From: Streptomyces fumanus
GTDB lineage: Bacteria; Actinomycetota; Actinomycetes; Streptomycetales; Streptomycetaceae
Length of the DNA: 64,000 nt
NCBI RefSeq assembly: GCF_014655295.1
Contig: NZ_BNBI01000015.1
Coordinates: forward strand, 62,001-126,000
Reading direction: 5' to 3'
The position numbers and the translations under genes were made by a program. This document shows positions 1 through 7,816 of this stretch, piece after piece. Position 1 is the stretch's first letter. Every line of letters starts with the position of its first letter. Below the pieces are notes generated by a model. It saw only the letters and a list, made by a program, of their open reading frames with translations, was not told the DNA's origin and searched no databases.

Positions 1-235
1 CCAGCACCAGGTCGACCTCGCCGGGGGCGAGCCCGGCCGCGGCGAGGGCCTTGGCGGCGGCGTGCGCGGCCAGCTCGTCGACCGGTTCGTCGGGACCGGC
101 GATGCGGCGGGTGCGGATGCCGACCCGGCTCGTGATCCACTCGTCGCTGGTGTCGACCAGGCCCGCCAGGTCCTCGTTGGTGAGGATCCTGGCGGGCTGG
201 TAGTGGCCGACGCCGCTGATACGCGAGCCGTGCAT
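1..235 (-). CDS. 3-oxoacyl-ACP synthase III (FabH/KAS III) family protein, N-terminal part only
   Basis: Only the first 78 residues lie in the window; the gene runs off the left edge. The ATG is at 235. The visible protein starts MHGSRISGVGHYQPARILTN and continues with DTSDEWITSRVGIRTRRIA, the hallmark N-terminal segment of KAS III thiolase-fold enzymes (the active-site Cys lies further on and is not visible). KAS III proteins condense an acyl-CoA starter with malonyl-ACP. FabH-like paralogues outside the fab operon often act in secondary metabolism or on unusual acyl groups, so the exact substrate cannot be told. The stretch from 236 to 378 contains no gene that I can support. Confidence 0.85.
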   Translation of the reverse strand, partial: MHGSRISGVGHYQPARILTNEDLAGLVDTSDEWITSRVGIRTRRIAGPDEPVDELAAHAAAKALAAAGLAPGEVDLVL

Positions 236-378
236 GGGCGGACACCCCTCTGCCTTCGGGTTGCGGGATCCACCAGTCTGATCAGTGACTCACGGGTACG
301 GCGGCAGGTGAAGCGACAGGAAACGGCAGCGCGGCTTGTCGGCTTCCGTCAGACGCGCGGGGGCCGGACGGGTGTCCG

Positions 379-513
379 TCACCCGGTGAACAACTGGGTC
401 GCCTTCCGTACCAGTTCGTACAGGCCGTAGGCGAGCGGCAGCCCGACCCAGGCCCAGGCCAGGACGGTCAGGCCGCGCCGGTCAGGCGGACTCTGGCTGC
501 TGTCGGGGGACAT
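379..513 (-). CDS. small MFS-transporter companion protein (44 aa)
   Basis: A 44-residue protein with one hydrophobic segment at about residues 15-33 (LTVLAWAWVGLPLAYGLYEL), a Pro/Asp/Ser-rich N-terminus and a short basic C-terminus. The ATG at 513 lies inside the last codons of the upstream oxalate/formate-type transporter, in another frame (32-base overlap), so the two are probably translationally coupled. Small single-helix proteins encoded directly behind OFA-family MFS carriers are recognised in actinobacteria as a putative small subunit. Its role (assembly or stabilisation of the carrier) is inferred. It is too short for most gene finders; the overlap and the hydrophobic pattern are the main support. 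Confidence 0.72.
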   Translation of the reverse strand: MSPDSSQSPPDRRGLTVLAWAWVGLPLAYGLYELVRKATQLFTG

Positions 514-1819
514 CGGCGGCCTCCTCGGTCTCGGCGCGGGGGACGTGGTGGCGGGGGTGGACGGGGCGGACGAGTTCGTTGGCGGCGAAGCCGACGGCCA
601 GCAGGCCGATCATGATCACCAGGGAGAGGGCGTACAGGGAGGAGCCGTGGTGGCCGGCCTCCTCGCGCCGGTCGGCGATCCAGTTGACGATCAGCGGCCC
701 GAGGACGCCGGCGGTGGACCAGGCGGTGAGCAGCCGGCCGTGGATGGCGCCGACCTGGTAGGTGCCGAAGAGGTCCTTCAGATAGGCGGGCGCGGTGGCG
801 AAACCGCCGCCGTAGAAGGAGAGGATGACCAGCGCGCAGAGCACGAACAGCGGCTTGGAGGAGTCGCCGAACAGCGCGATCAGGGCGTACATCACCGCGC
901 CGGCGCCCAGGTAGACGCGGTAGACGTTCTTGCGGCCGATCAGGTCGGAGGCGGAGGACCAGCCGATCCGGCCGGCCATGTTGGCGGCCGACAGCAGGGC
1001 CACGAATCCGGCGGCGGCGGTCGCGGAGACCGGTGTGGAGGTGCCGGCGAAGAAGTCGGTGATCATCGGGGCGGCCTTCTCCAGGATGCCGATGCCCGCC
1101 GTGACGTTCATGCAGAGCACGATCCACAGGCACCAGAACTGCGGGGTGCGGACCGCGCCGCGCGCCGAGACCTGCGGCCCGGCGAGCGCGCTCGGCGCGC
1201 CCTGGACCGGACGCGCGGTGCGCGGCACCCGCACCAGCAGCACGCCCAGCGTCATGAACACGGCGTACGTCAGTCCGTGCACCAGGAAGGCGAGGGCGAT
1301 GCCGGAGCTGTCGTCGCCGAAGGACTCCAGCATCCGCGCCGACCAGGGCGAGGCGATCAGCGCGCCGCCGCCGAAGCCCATGATGGCGATGCCGGTGGCC
1401 ATGCCGGGCCGGTCCGGGAACCACTTGATCAGGGTGGAGACGGGCGAGATGTAGCCGATGCCGAGGCCGATGCCGCCGACGAAGCCGTAGCCGAGGACGA
1501 TCAGCCAGTACTGCTCGGTGGCCGCGCCCAGCGCGGAGAGCAGGAAGCCGGAGGAGAAGCAGACCAGGGCGACGGTCATCGCCCAGCGCGGGCCGCGCCG
1601 CTCGACCAGGGTGCCGCCGAACGCGGCGGACAGCCCGAGCATCACGATGCCGAGCTGGAAGGGGAGCGCGCTCTGGGTGCCGCTGAGGCCGAGCGCGGAC
1701 TCCAGCGGCGGTTTGAACACGGACCAGGCGTACGCCTGCCCGATGGAGAGGTGGACCGAGAGGGCGGCCGGGGGGACGAGCCAGCGGCTCCAGCCGGGGG
1801 GTGCGACGGGGGGACTCAT
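482..1819 (-). CDS. OFA-family MFS transporter (oxalate/formate antiporter-like)
   Basis: A 445-residue polytopic membrane protein of the oxalate/formate antiporter branch of the major facilitator superfamily, with about 12 hydrophobic segments. Visible signatures include the N-terminal IGQAYAWSVFKPPLE segment typical of OFA carriers, and the central loop IGRKNVYRVYLGAG after TM8, equivalent to the MFS loop motif. The start is the ATG at 1819 (MSPPVAPPGWSRW), just ahead of the first TM; an open frame continues upstream but codes for nothing MFS-like. The family exchanges small carboxylates; the substrate here is unknown. A formate/oxalate link is suggested but not proved by the divergent fdhD gene, with which it shares the 268-base region 1820-2087. 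A 44-residue companion overlaps its 3' end. Confidence 0.88.
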   Translation of the reverse strand: MSPPVAPPGWSRWLVPPAALSVHLSIGQAYAWSVFKPPLESALGLSGTQSALPFQLGIVMLGLSAAFGGTLVERRGPRWAMTVALVCFSSGFLLSALGAATEQYWLIVLGYGFVGGIGLGIGYISPVSTLIKWFPDRPGMATGIAIMGFGGGALIASPWSARMLESFGDDSSGIALAFLVHGLTYAVFMTLGVLLVRVPRTARPVQGAPSALAGPQVSARGAVRTPQFWCLWIVLCMNVTAGIGILEKAAPMITDFFAGTSTPVSATAAAGFVALLSAANMAGRIGWSSASDLIGRKNVYRVYLGAGAVMYALIALFGDSSKPLFVLCALVILSFYGGGFATAPAYLKDLFGTYQVGAIHGRLLTAWSTAGVLGPLIVNWIADRREEAGHHGSSLYALSLVIMIGLLAVGFAANELVRPVHPRHHVPRAETEEAADVPRQQPESA

Positions 1820-2087
1820 GATCCGGAACGGTAGGTACCGCCCGGCGCGTTGAGAAGACCCCGGACACCACGCGATCGCCGCACACGCGCCGGGGTCCGC
1901 CCCGCCGCCCGGGCCGGAGTACGACACGCGGGCGGCGGGCATCCGGGACGAGACCCGGCTGAAGGGGACCACGGCGGTGTCCCGCACCTGCGGGATCATG
2001 AGATCGTCGAGGTCACCTCGCCGAGACACTTCGGCCACCGGCATGTGCAGCACCGGGACCGACCCGACGGAACGGACTGATGGGGAC

Positions 2088-2921
2088 ATGGGACGAGTCA
2101 CGGAACGACGCAAGGTGATCCGCATCCGGGACGGCGCCGTCTCGGCCCGGCCGGACACCCTCGTCGCCGAGGAACCCCTGGAGATCCGGCTCAACGGCAA
2201 GCCCCTGGCGATCACCATGCGCACCCCCGGCGACGACTTCGCGCTCGCCGCCGGGTTCCTGGTCAGCGAGGGCGTCCTCGCCGACCGGGACGACCTGCGC
2301 AACATCGTCTACTGCGCGGGCGCCACCGCCGACGGCGGCAACACGTACAACGTGGTCGACGTGCAGACCGCGCCCGGCGTGGTCCTGCCCGACATCACCC
2401 TGGAACGCAACGTCTACACCACCTCCTCCTGCGGACTGTGCGGCAAGGCCAGCCTCGACGCGGTACGGACCACCGCCCGCTGGCCCATCGCCGACACACC
2501 CCCCGTCCGTCTCGACCCCGGCCTCCTCGCCGGGCTCCCCGACCGGCTGCGCGCCGCCCAGCGGGTCTTCGACCGCACCGGCGGGCTGCACGCGGCGGCC
2601 CTGTTCACCGAGGACGGCGACCTCGCCGACGTACGCGAGGACGTCGGCCGGCACAACGCGGTCGACAAACTCGTCGGCCGCGCGCTGCAGGACGGCCGGC
2701 TGCCGCTGTCCCGGTCCGTGCTGCTCGTCTCCGGGCGGGCCTCCTTCGAACTGGCGCAGAAGGCCGTCATGGCGGGCATCCCCGTCCTGGCCGCCGTCTC
2801 CGCCCCGTCGTCCCTCGCCGTCGACCTGGCCACCGAGACCGGCCTGACCCTGGTGGGCTTCCTGCGGGGCAGCTCGATGAACGTGTACGCGGGCGCCGAC
2901 CGCGTCGCCCAGGCGGGCTGA
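2088..2921 (+). CDS. fdhD: formate dehydrogenase accessory sulfurtransferase FdhD
   Basis: A 277-residue cytoplasmic protein matching FdhD, which passes sulfur from a cysteine desulfurase to the molybdenum cofactor so that formate dehydrogenase becomes active. The essential Cys-x-x-Cys loop is clear at residues 115-118 (TTSSCGLCGK). The C-terminal part keeps the family blocks RVFDRTGGLHAAALF and REDVGRHNAVDKLVGRAL, followed by SGRASFELAQKA. The ATG at 2088 gives the usual length (about 270-280). No formate dehydrogenase subunit is in the window, so its client must be encoded elsewhere. The neighbour is a divergent oxalate/formate-type carrier, consistent with C1-acid metabolism. The 3' end is followed after 13 bases by a convergent transporter gene. 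Confidence 0.95.
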   Translation: MGRVTERRKVIRIRDGAVSARPDTLVAEEPLEIRLNGKPLAITMRTPGDDFALAAGFLVSEGVLADRDDLRNIVYCAGATADGGNTYNVVDVQTAPGVVLPDITLERNVYTTSSCGLCGKASLDAVRTTARWPIADTPPVRLDPGLLAGLPDRLRAAQRVFDRTGGLHAAALFTEDGDLADVREDVGRHNAVDKLVGRALQDGRLPLSRSVLLVSGRASFELAQKAVMAGIPVLAAVSAPSSLAVDLATETGLTLVGFLRGSSMNVYAGADRVAQAG

Positions 2922-2934
2922 CGGGGGGTACGGC

Positions 2935-3984
2935 TCAGTCGGGGCGGGTGCCCGTGCCGGCCGTGGTCCGTGGCCGGGCGGTGGGGCGGTCCGGGCCGGG
3001 GCGCTCCGCCCCGGTCACCGGGTCGTGCGAGCGGCGTCGGGCGATGACCGCGCAGACCATGAGCTGCATCTGGTGGAAGAGCATCAGCGGCAGCACCGCC
3101 AGCGAGGCGTGCGCGCCGAACAGGACGCCGGCCATCGGCAGCCCGGAGGCGAGGGACTTCTTCGAGCCCGCGAACTGCAGTGCGATCCGGTCCTCCCGGC
3201 CGAACCGCAGCGCCTTGCCCCCGTACCAGGTCAGCGTCAGCATCACGGCGAGCAGCACCGCCTCGACCGCCAGCAGCGCGGCGAGCCGGACGGGGCTGAC
3301 CTGGTGCCAGACGCCCCGGACCACGCCCTCGCTGAACGCGGTGTAGACGACCAGCAGGATCGAGCCCCGGTCGACCAGCCCGAGGACCTTCTTGTGCCGG
3401 GCGACGAAGCCGCCGATCCAGCGGCGCAGCAGTTGTCCGGCGGCGAACGGCACCAGCAGTTGGAGGACGATCTTCAGCACCGAGTCGGCGGAGAACCCGC
3501 CGCCGGAGGAGCCGAGCAGGGCGGCGGCCAGCAGCGGGGTGAGGACGATGCCGACGAGGGAGGAGAAGGACCCCGCGCAGATCGCGGCGGGCACGTTGCC
3601 GCGGGCGACGGAGGTGAAGGCGATGGAGGACTGGACGGTGGACGGGACCAGGGTGAGGAAGAGCAGGCCCTGGTAGAGCGGGTCGGTCAGCAGCACCGGG
3701 ACGAGGCCGCGGGCCGCCAGGCCGAGCAGCGGGAAGACGACGAAGGTGCAGGCCAGCACGGTGACGTGGAGCCGCCAGTGCTTGAGTCCGTCCAGTGCCT
3801 CGCGGGTGGACAGACGGGCGCCGTAGAGGAAGAACAGGAAGGCGATCGCGGCCGTGGAGGCACCGGAGGCGGCGTCGGCCGCCGTGCCGCGGGCCGGGAG
3901 CAGCGCCGCCAGCCCCACCGTCCCGAGCAGCAGCAGGAGGTAGGGGTCGACCGGCGTGCGGCGCGGCCATCGCAGGCGTGTCAC
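2935..3984 (-). CDS. bile acid:sodium symporter-like membrane transporter (SBF-like)
   Basis: A 349-residue protein with about 9-10 hydrophobic segments, of the SBF-like (PF13593) branch of the bile acid:Na+ symporter superfamily. Typical motifs are FLFFLYGARLSTREAL near residue 60, VPSTVQSSIAFTSVARGNVP near residue 125 and FAGSKKSLASGLPMAGVLFG near residue 285, which holds the conserved Ser-Lys-Lys. I chose the GTG at 3984 because a GGAG lies 6 bases ahead and the protein then begins just before the first TM; upstream sequence reads as non-coding. Substrates in bacteria are mostly unknown organic anions. It diverges from a LysR regulator (4137), its likely controller. The C-terminal 40 residues are Pro/Arg/Gly-rich and probably cytoplasmic. 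Confidence 0.85.
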   Translation of the reverse strand: MTRLRWPRRTPVDPYLLLLLGTVGLAALLPARGTAADAASGASTAAIAFLFFLYGARLSTREALDGLKHWRLHVTVLACTFVVFPLLGLAARGLVPVLLTDPLYQGLLFLTLVPSTVQSSIAFTSVARGNVPAAICAGSFSSLVGIVLTPLLAAALLGSSGGGFSADSVLKIVLQLLVPFAAGQLLRRWIGGFVARHKKVLGLVDRGSILLVVYTAFSEGVVRGVWHQVSPVRLAALLAVEAVLLAVMLTLTWYGGKALRFGREDRIALQFAGSKKSLASGLPMAGVLFGAHASLAVLPLMLFHQMQLMVCAVIARRRSHDPVTGAERPGPDRPTARPRTTAGTGTRPD

Positions 3985-4136
3985 GGTGCTCCACTTGCTC
4001 GTTCGCTCATCGGGCACGGGGACGCGGGTCCCCGCTCCATCGTGCTCCCTCACCCGGCCATCGGGAATCCGGTACACCACTCTGACTGTGATCGCGTCCC
4101 GTGATGACCGTGCCCGTCCCGTACTAACGTGAGCGG

Positions 4137-5021
4137 ATGTACGACCCCTCTCATCTGCGGACCTTCCTCACGGTCGCCCAGACGCTGAGCTTCACGCGGG
4201 CCGCCCGGCGGCTCGGGCTGCGCCAGTCGACGGTGAGCCAGCACGTGCGGAAGCTGGAGGACGCCACCGGCCGGCCGCTGTTCACCCGGGACACCCACTC
4301 GGTGGAGCTGACCGAGGACGGCGAGGCGATGCTCGGCTTCGCGCGCCGGATCCTCCAGGTGCACGAGCAGGCGACGGCGTTCTTCACCGGGACCCGGCTG
4401 CGCGGCCGACTGCGGTTCGGCGCCTCGGAGGACTTCGTGCTGACCCGGCTGCCCGAGATCCTGGAGCGCTTCCGGCACGACCACCCCGAGGTCGACCTGG
4501 AGCTGACGGTGGAGCTGTCCGGCACCCTGCACGAGCACCTGGCGGCCGGGAAGCTGGACCTGGTGCTGGCCAAGCGGCGGCCGGAGGACCGGCGGGGCGA
4601 GCTGGTCTGGCACGACCGGCTGGTGTGGATCGGCGCCGAGACGCTGCGCCTGGACCCGGCCCGTCCGGTGCCGCTGATCGTCTACCCGCCGCCGGGCATC
4701 ACCCGGGCGCTCGCCCTGGAGGCGCTCCAGCGCCAGGGCCGCCCGTGGCGGGTGGCCTGCACCAGCGGCAGCCTCAACGGTCTGATCGCGGCGGCCCGCG
4801 CGGGCCTCGGCGTGATGGCGCACAGCCGGGGGCTGATCCCGCCCGGTCTGGTGCGCGTCCCCGACCGGGCCGGGCTGCCGGAGCTGGGCCGGGTGGACTT
4901 CGTGCTGCTCGCCGGGGAGCGGCGCACCGCGGCGCAGGAGGCGGCGGACGCGCTGGCGGCGGCGATCCTCGCGGGCGGCGACCGGCTGCACGCGGTCAGG
5001 ACACCGGCCGCGGGTAGATGA
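4137..5021 (+). CDS. LysR-family transcriptional regulator
   Basis: A 294-residue LysR-type regulator. Residues 1-62 are the winged helix-turn-helix (HLRTFLTVAQTLSFTRAARR then QSTVSQHVRKLEDATGRPLF); residues about 90-285 form the periplasmic-binding-like effector domain (GRLRFGASEDFVLTRLPEIL). LysR regulators usually sense a small molecule and control the divergent neighbour, here the SBF-like transporter whose start lies 152 bases away. The ATG at 4137 follows TACTAACGTGAGCGG; a clear Shine-Dalgarno is absent, so a very short leader is possible. The 3' end overlaps the convergent Lrp-type gene by 26 bases. The effector is unknown. Confidence 0.93.
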   Translation: MYDPSHLRTFLTVAQTLSFTRAARRLGLRQSTVSQHVRKLEDATGRPLFTRDTHSVELTEDGEAMLGFARRILQVHEQATAFFTGTRLRGRLRFGASEDFVLTRLPEILERFRHDHPEVDLELTVELSGTLHEHLAAGKLDLVLAKRRPEDRRGELVWHDRLVWIGAETLRLDPARPVPLIVYPPPGITRALALEALQRQGRPWRVACTSGSLNGLIAAARAGLGVMAHSRGLIPPGLVRVPDRAGLPELGRVDFVLLAGERRTAAQEAADALAAAILAGGDRLHAVRTPAAGR

Positions 5022-5976
5022 GCTGCTTGACCCGGCGCAGGAACGGCGACGCCTCCACGTGCTGGACGCCCGCCAGGTGCCCGAGCGGGCCGCTGAGATA
5101 GGCGTACAGGTCGGCGGTGCTGCGGGTGACGGCGGTGGCGATCAGGTTGGCGGGGCCCGCGGTCGCCGCCGCGTGGGCGATCTGGGGGTGGCCGGCGAGG
5201 GCCTGGCCGACCCGGTGCAGGGCGGCCGGACCGGCGGTGATCCACAGGGCGGCGACCACCGGGTGCCCGAACGCCGCCGAGTCGTACTCGACGTCGATGT
5301 AGAGCGCGCCGGAGGCGAGCAGCGCCGCCAGCCGGCGTTTGACGGCCGACTCGGAACGGCCGGTGGCGCGCTGGAGTTCCGGGTAGGAGGCGCGGCCGTC
5401 CCGCTCCAGGACGGCGAGCAGCGGCTCGTCCTCGGGGTCGATCCGGGCGGGCCGGCCGGCGGCCGGGGCCGGGGGCCGCAGCGCGGCGATCTCCTCGTCG
5501 GTGAGGGCGCCGTGCTTCAGGAGCCAGCCGGAGGGGCCGCCGTGGAAGCGGTGCAGCAGTTGGTGGGCCCGGATCTCCAGCACCCGCGGGGTGCGCGGCA
5601 GCTTGCCGAGCAGCAGGTCGTCGCGGTCGCCGGCGGTGCGCGGGCGGGTGCCGAAGATCACCTCGGTGCCGCCCGAGGCGAGCCCGATCCAGTGGGTGTC
5701 GGGCCGTTTGGCGAGCGCGTCGGCGATGGCGAGCGCGCTGTCGGGGACGCAGCGCAGCCGCAGCGTCCACTGGTCCTGGCCGAGCCGCTCGGCGTCGCGG
5801 ACCGCCAGCACCCGCAGCCCGGCCTCGGCGCACAGCCTGCGGTAGCGGCGGGCGACCGTGCGGTCGGAGACGCCGAGCAGCGCGCCGAGCCGGCTGAACG
5901 AGGCCCGGCCGTCGATCTCCAGCGCGCACAGCAGCCGCAGGTCGAGCCGGTCGAAGGTGTCGGATTCCGTCTCCAT
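4996..5976 (-). CDS. Lrp/AsnC-family regulator with two DNA-binding domains
   Basis: A 326-residue regulator with a duplicated Lrp/AsnC architecture. A first winged HTH lies at about residues 10-60 (LDLRLLCALEIDGRASFSRL, then VSDRTVARRYRRLC). A second HTH lies at about residues 175-225 (EPLLAVLERDGRASYPELQR, then RSESAVKRRLAALLASG). Two RAM-like effector halves follow them. Such tandem Lrp proteins are common in Streptomyces and usually control a divergent gene; here that is the drug-exporter-type MFS gene starting at 6089 (112 bases away). The ATG is at 5976. It converges with and overlaps the LysR gene. The effector is unknown; amino acids are the family norm. Confidence 0.92.
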   Translation of the reverse strand: METESDTFDRLDLRLLCALEIDGRASFSRLGALLGVSDRTVARRYRRLCAEAGLRVLAVRDAERLGQDQWTLRLRCVPDSALAIADALAKRPDTHWIGLASGGTEVIFGTRPRTAGDRDDLLLGKLPRTPRVLEIRAHQLLHRFHGGPSGWLLKHGALTDEEIAALRPPAPAAGRPARIDPEDEPLLAVLERDGRASYPELQRATGRSESAVKRRLAALLASGALYIDVEYDSAAFGHPVVAALWITAGPAALHRVGQALAGHPQIAHAAATAGPANLIATAVTRSTADLYAYLSGPLGHLAGVQHVEASPFLRRVKQLIYPRPVS

Positions 5977-6088
5977 CGCGCTCTCTCGTGTCGAGTTCCG
6001 TCGCCGGGCCGCCGGGCGGCGGGGTCATCGGCCGTGCCCGGCGCATCGTACGGAGGACCGGACGGAGTGTGTCGAAGGAGTGGGGACA

Positions 6089-7606
6089 ATGCGCGCATGG
6101 GGACCGCTGACGGCGGTCTGCCTGGGCACGTTCATGCTGTTGCTGGACGTGACGATCGCGGTGGTGGCGCTGCCGGACATGGCGCGGGGGCTGGACGCCT
6201 CGCTGAGCGATCTGCAGTGGGTGATGGACGGGTACGCGCTGGCGCTGGCGGCGCTGCTGCTCGGCGCGGGCGCCGCGGCCGACGTGCTGGGGCGGCGGCG
6301 GACGCACGTGGCCGGTGTGGCGCTGTTCGCGGTGGCGTCGCTGCTGTGCGGGCTGGCGGCCGGGCCGGGGATGCTGGTGGCCGCCCGGGCCCTGCAGGGC
6401 GTGGGGGCGGCGGCGATGTTCGCCACGACGCTGCCGCTGCTGGGCTCGGTCTACCAGGGCCGGCGGCGGTCGGTGGCGCTCGGGGTGTGGGGCGCGGTGA
6501 GCGGCGTGGCGGCGGCGGTCGGGCCGGTGCTGGGCGGGCTGCTGACCGACGGTCCCGGCTGGCGGTGGATCTTCTGGGTGAACCTGCCGGTGAGCGTCGT
6601 CGCGGTGTGGCTGACGCTGCGGGTGGTGCCGGAGTCGCGGGGGGCGGCCGGCCGCCGGGTCGACTGGCCGGGTACGGCGGCGTTCGCGGCGTTCGCCGGG
6701 ACGGTGACGTACGGGGCGGTGCGGGCCGGGTCGCACGGCTGGACGGAGGCCGGCACGGTGGCCTCCTTCGCCGGGGCGGTGCTGGCGCTGGGCGCCTTCG
6801 TCGCCGTGGAGCGGCGCTCCGCCGATCCGCTGCTCGATCCCCGGCTGTTCGCGCGGCCCGCGTTCTCGGCGGTGATGCTGGGGGCGCTGGCGTTCAACGC
6901 GGGGGCGTTCGCGCTGCTGGCGTACACCTCCATCTGGCTGCAGACGCTGCTCGGGATGAGCCCGGTCCGCGGCGGCCTGGTGTTCCTGTGGCTGTCGCTG
7001 GCCTCGTTCGCGGTGGCCGCGGCGGGCGGACGGCTGCTGCACGGGGTGCCGGCGCGGTTCACCATCGGGGGCGGGCTGCTGCTGATCGGCGTCGGCCAGT
7101 TCTGCATGGCGTCCCTCGACGCCTCGTCCACGGCGTCGGCGCTGGTGCCGGGACTGCTGCTGGTCGGCGTGGGCACCGGACTGGCCGCGCCGGGGATCGC
7201 CGGGGCGGCGCTGGCGGCGGTGCCGCCGGAGCGGGCCGGGATGGCGGGCGGCGCGGTCAACACCTTCCGCCAGCTCGGCTATGCGCTCGGCATCGCGGTC
7301 TTCGGCACGGTGCTGACCTCGTCGATGGAGGACCGGCTGCCGCACGACGCGGCCCACGCGCTCGCGGGCGGCGCCGCCGGAGCGCTGCGCGGGACCTTCC
7401 CGGAGCAGGCGCTGCGCGCGGCCTTCGCCTCCGGGCTGAACGCGGCGGCGGTGACCGCCGGGGCGGTGGCCGCGCTCGCCGGGGTGCTGGTGCTGGCACT
7501 GGCCAAGAGCGGGCGGGGACCGCGCGGGACAGTGACGGAAACGGCCGCGCCCACGCTGGACGAGGAGCGGGCCACCACCCGCGACCGACCGCCGTACCGC
7601 CGGTAA
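6089..7606 (+). CDS. DHA2-family MFS drug exporter (14 TM, EmrB/QacA-like)
   Basis: A 505-residue membrane protein with about 14 hydrophobic segments, the DHA2 pattern of proton-driven multidrug exporters. It carries LLLDVTIAVVALPDM in TM1 (motif D1-like), ADVLGRRRTHVAGVALF in the first cytoplasmic loop (motif A) and GPVLGGLLTDGPGWRWIFWV in TM5 (motif C plus the DHA2 signature). The start is the ATG at 6089 with GAAGGAG about 9 bases upstream; this removes an unrelated 77-residue extension. It diverges from the tandem Lrp/AsnC regulator, which is the likely repressor or activator. Two stem-loops follow the stop codon (7618-7678) and probably end the transcript. Confidence 0.9.
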   Translation: MRAWGPLTAVCLGTFMLLLDVTIAVVALPDMARGLDASLSDLQWVMDGYALALAALLLGAGAAADVLGRRRTHVAGVALFAVASLLCGLAAGPGMLVAARALQGVGAAAMFATTLPLLGSVYQGRRRSVALGVWGAVSGVAAAVGPVLGGLLTDGPGWRWIFWVNLPVSVVAVWLTLRVVPESRGAAGRRVDWPGTAAFAAFAGTVTYGAVRAGSHGWTEAGTVASFAGAVLALGAFVAVERRSADPLLDPRLFARPAFSAVMLGALAFNAGAFALLAYTSIWLQTLLGMSPVRGGLVFLWLSLASFAVAAAGGRLLHGVPARFTIGGGLLLIGVGQFCMASLDASSTASALVPGLLLVGVGTGLAAPGIAGAALAAVPPERAGMAGGAVNTFRQLGYALGIAVFGTVLTSSMEDRLPHDAAHALAGGAAGALRGTFPEQALRAAFASGLNAAAVTAGAVAALAGVLVLALAKSGRGPRGTVTETAAPTLDEERATTRDRPPYRR

Positions 7607-7617
7607 CCATGGCGTAC

Positions 7618-7647
7618 AGGTTCGGTGCAGATAGCTCCACCGAACCT
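7618..7647. terminator. perfect 10-bp stem-loop after the MFS gene
   Basis: AGGTTCGGTG (7618-7627) pairs exactly with CACCGAACCT (7638-7647) around a 10-base loop. It begins 11 bases after the MFS stop codon, so it is most likely a transcription terminator of the intrinsic GC-rich type. No U-run follows, as is normal in Streptomyces. Confidence 0.55.
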
Positions 7648-7652
7648 CGCCC

Positions 7653-7678
7653 AAGGGTCCGGAAACTGTCCGACCCTT
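7653..7678. terminator. second stem-loop in the MFS / acyl-CoA ligase gap
   Basis: AAGGGTCCGGA (7653-7663) pairs with TCCGACCCTT (7669-7678) with one bulged C and a 5-base loop. It lies 5 bases after the preceding hairpin. It could be a tandem terminator or an RNA processing element in the leader of the ligase gene; the sequence does not decide. Confidence 0.45.
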
Positions 7679-7816
7679 CCCCGCGTGAGCGCAATGTCCC
7701 CCGCTGACCAGCGCGGACGAGCGCCCGGCAGGTGATCGCGCCCCCTCCCGCCCCCGCCGGGGGTGGGGTAGCTTTCACGGCGCCGTGCGGGACGCCACAA
7801 GCATCGGGAGCGGGGT

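Noticed and set aside
4682..7654. Long minus-strand open frame across LysR, Lrp and the MFS gene
   Set aside because: It reads through three convincing genes in the wrong frame, with low-complexity Arg/Gly/Gln content.
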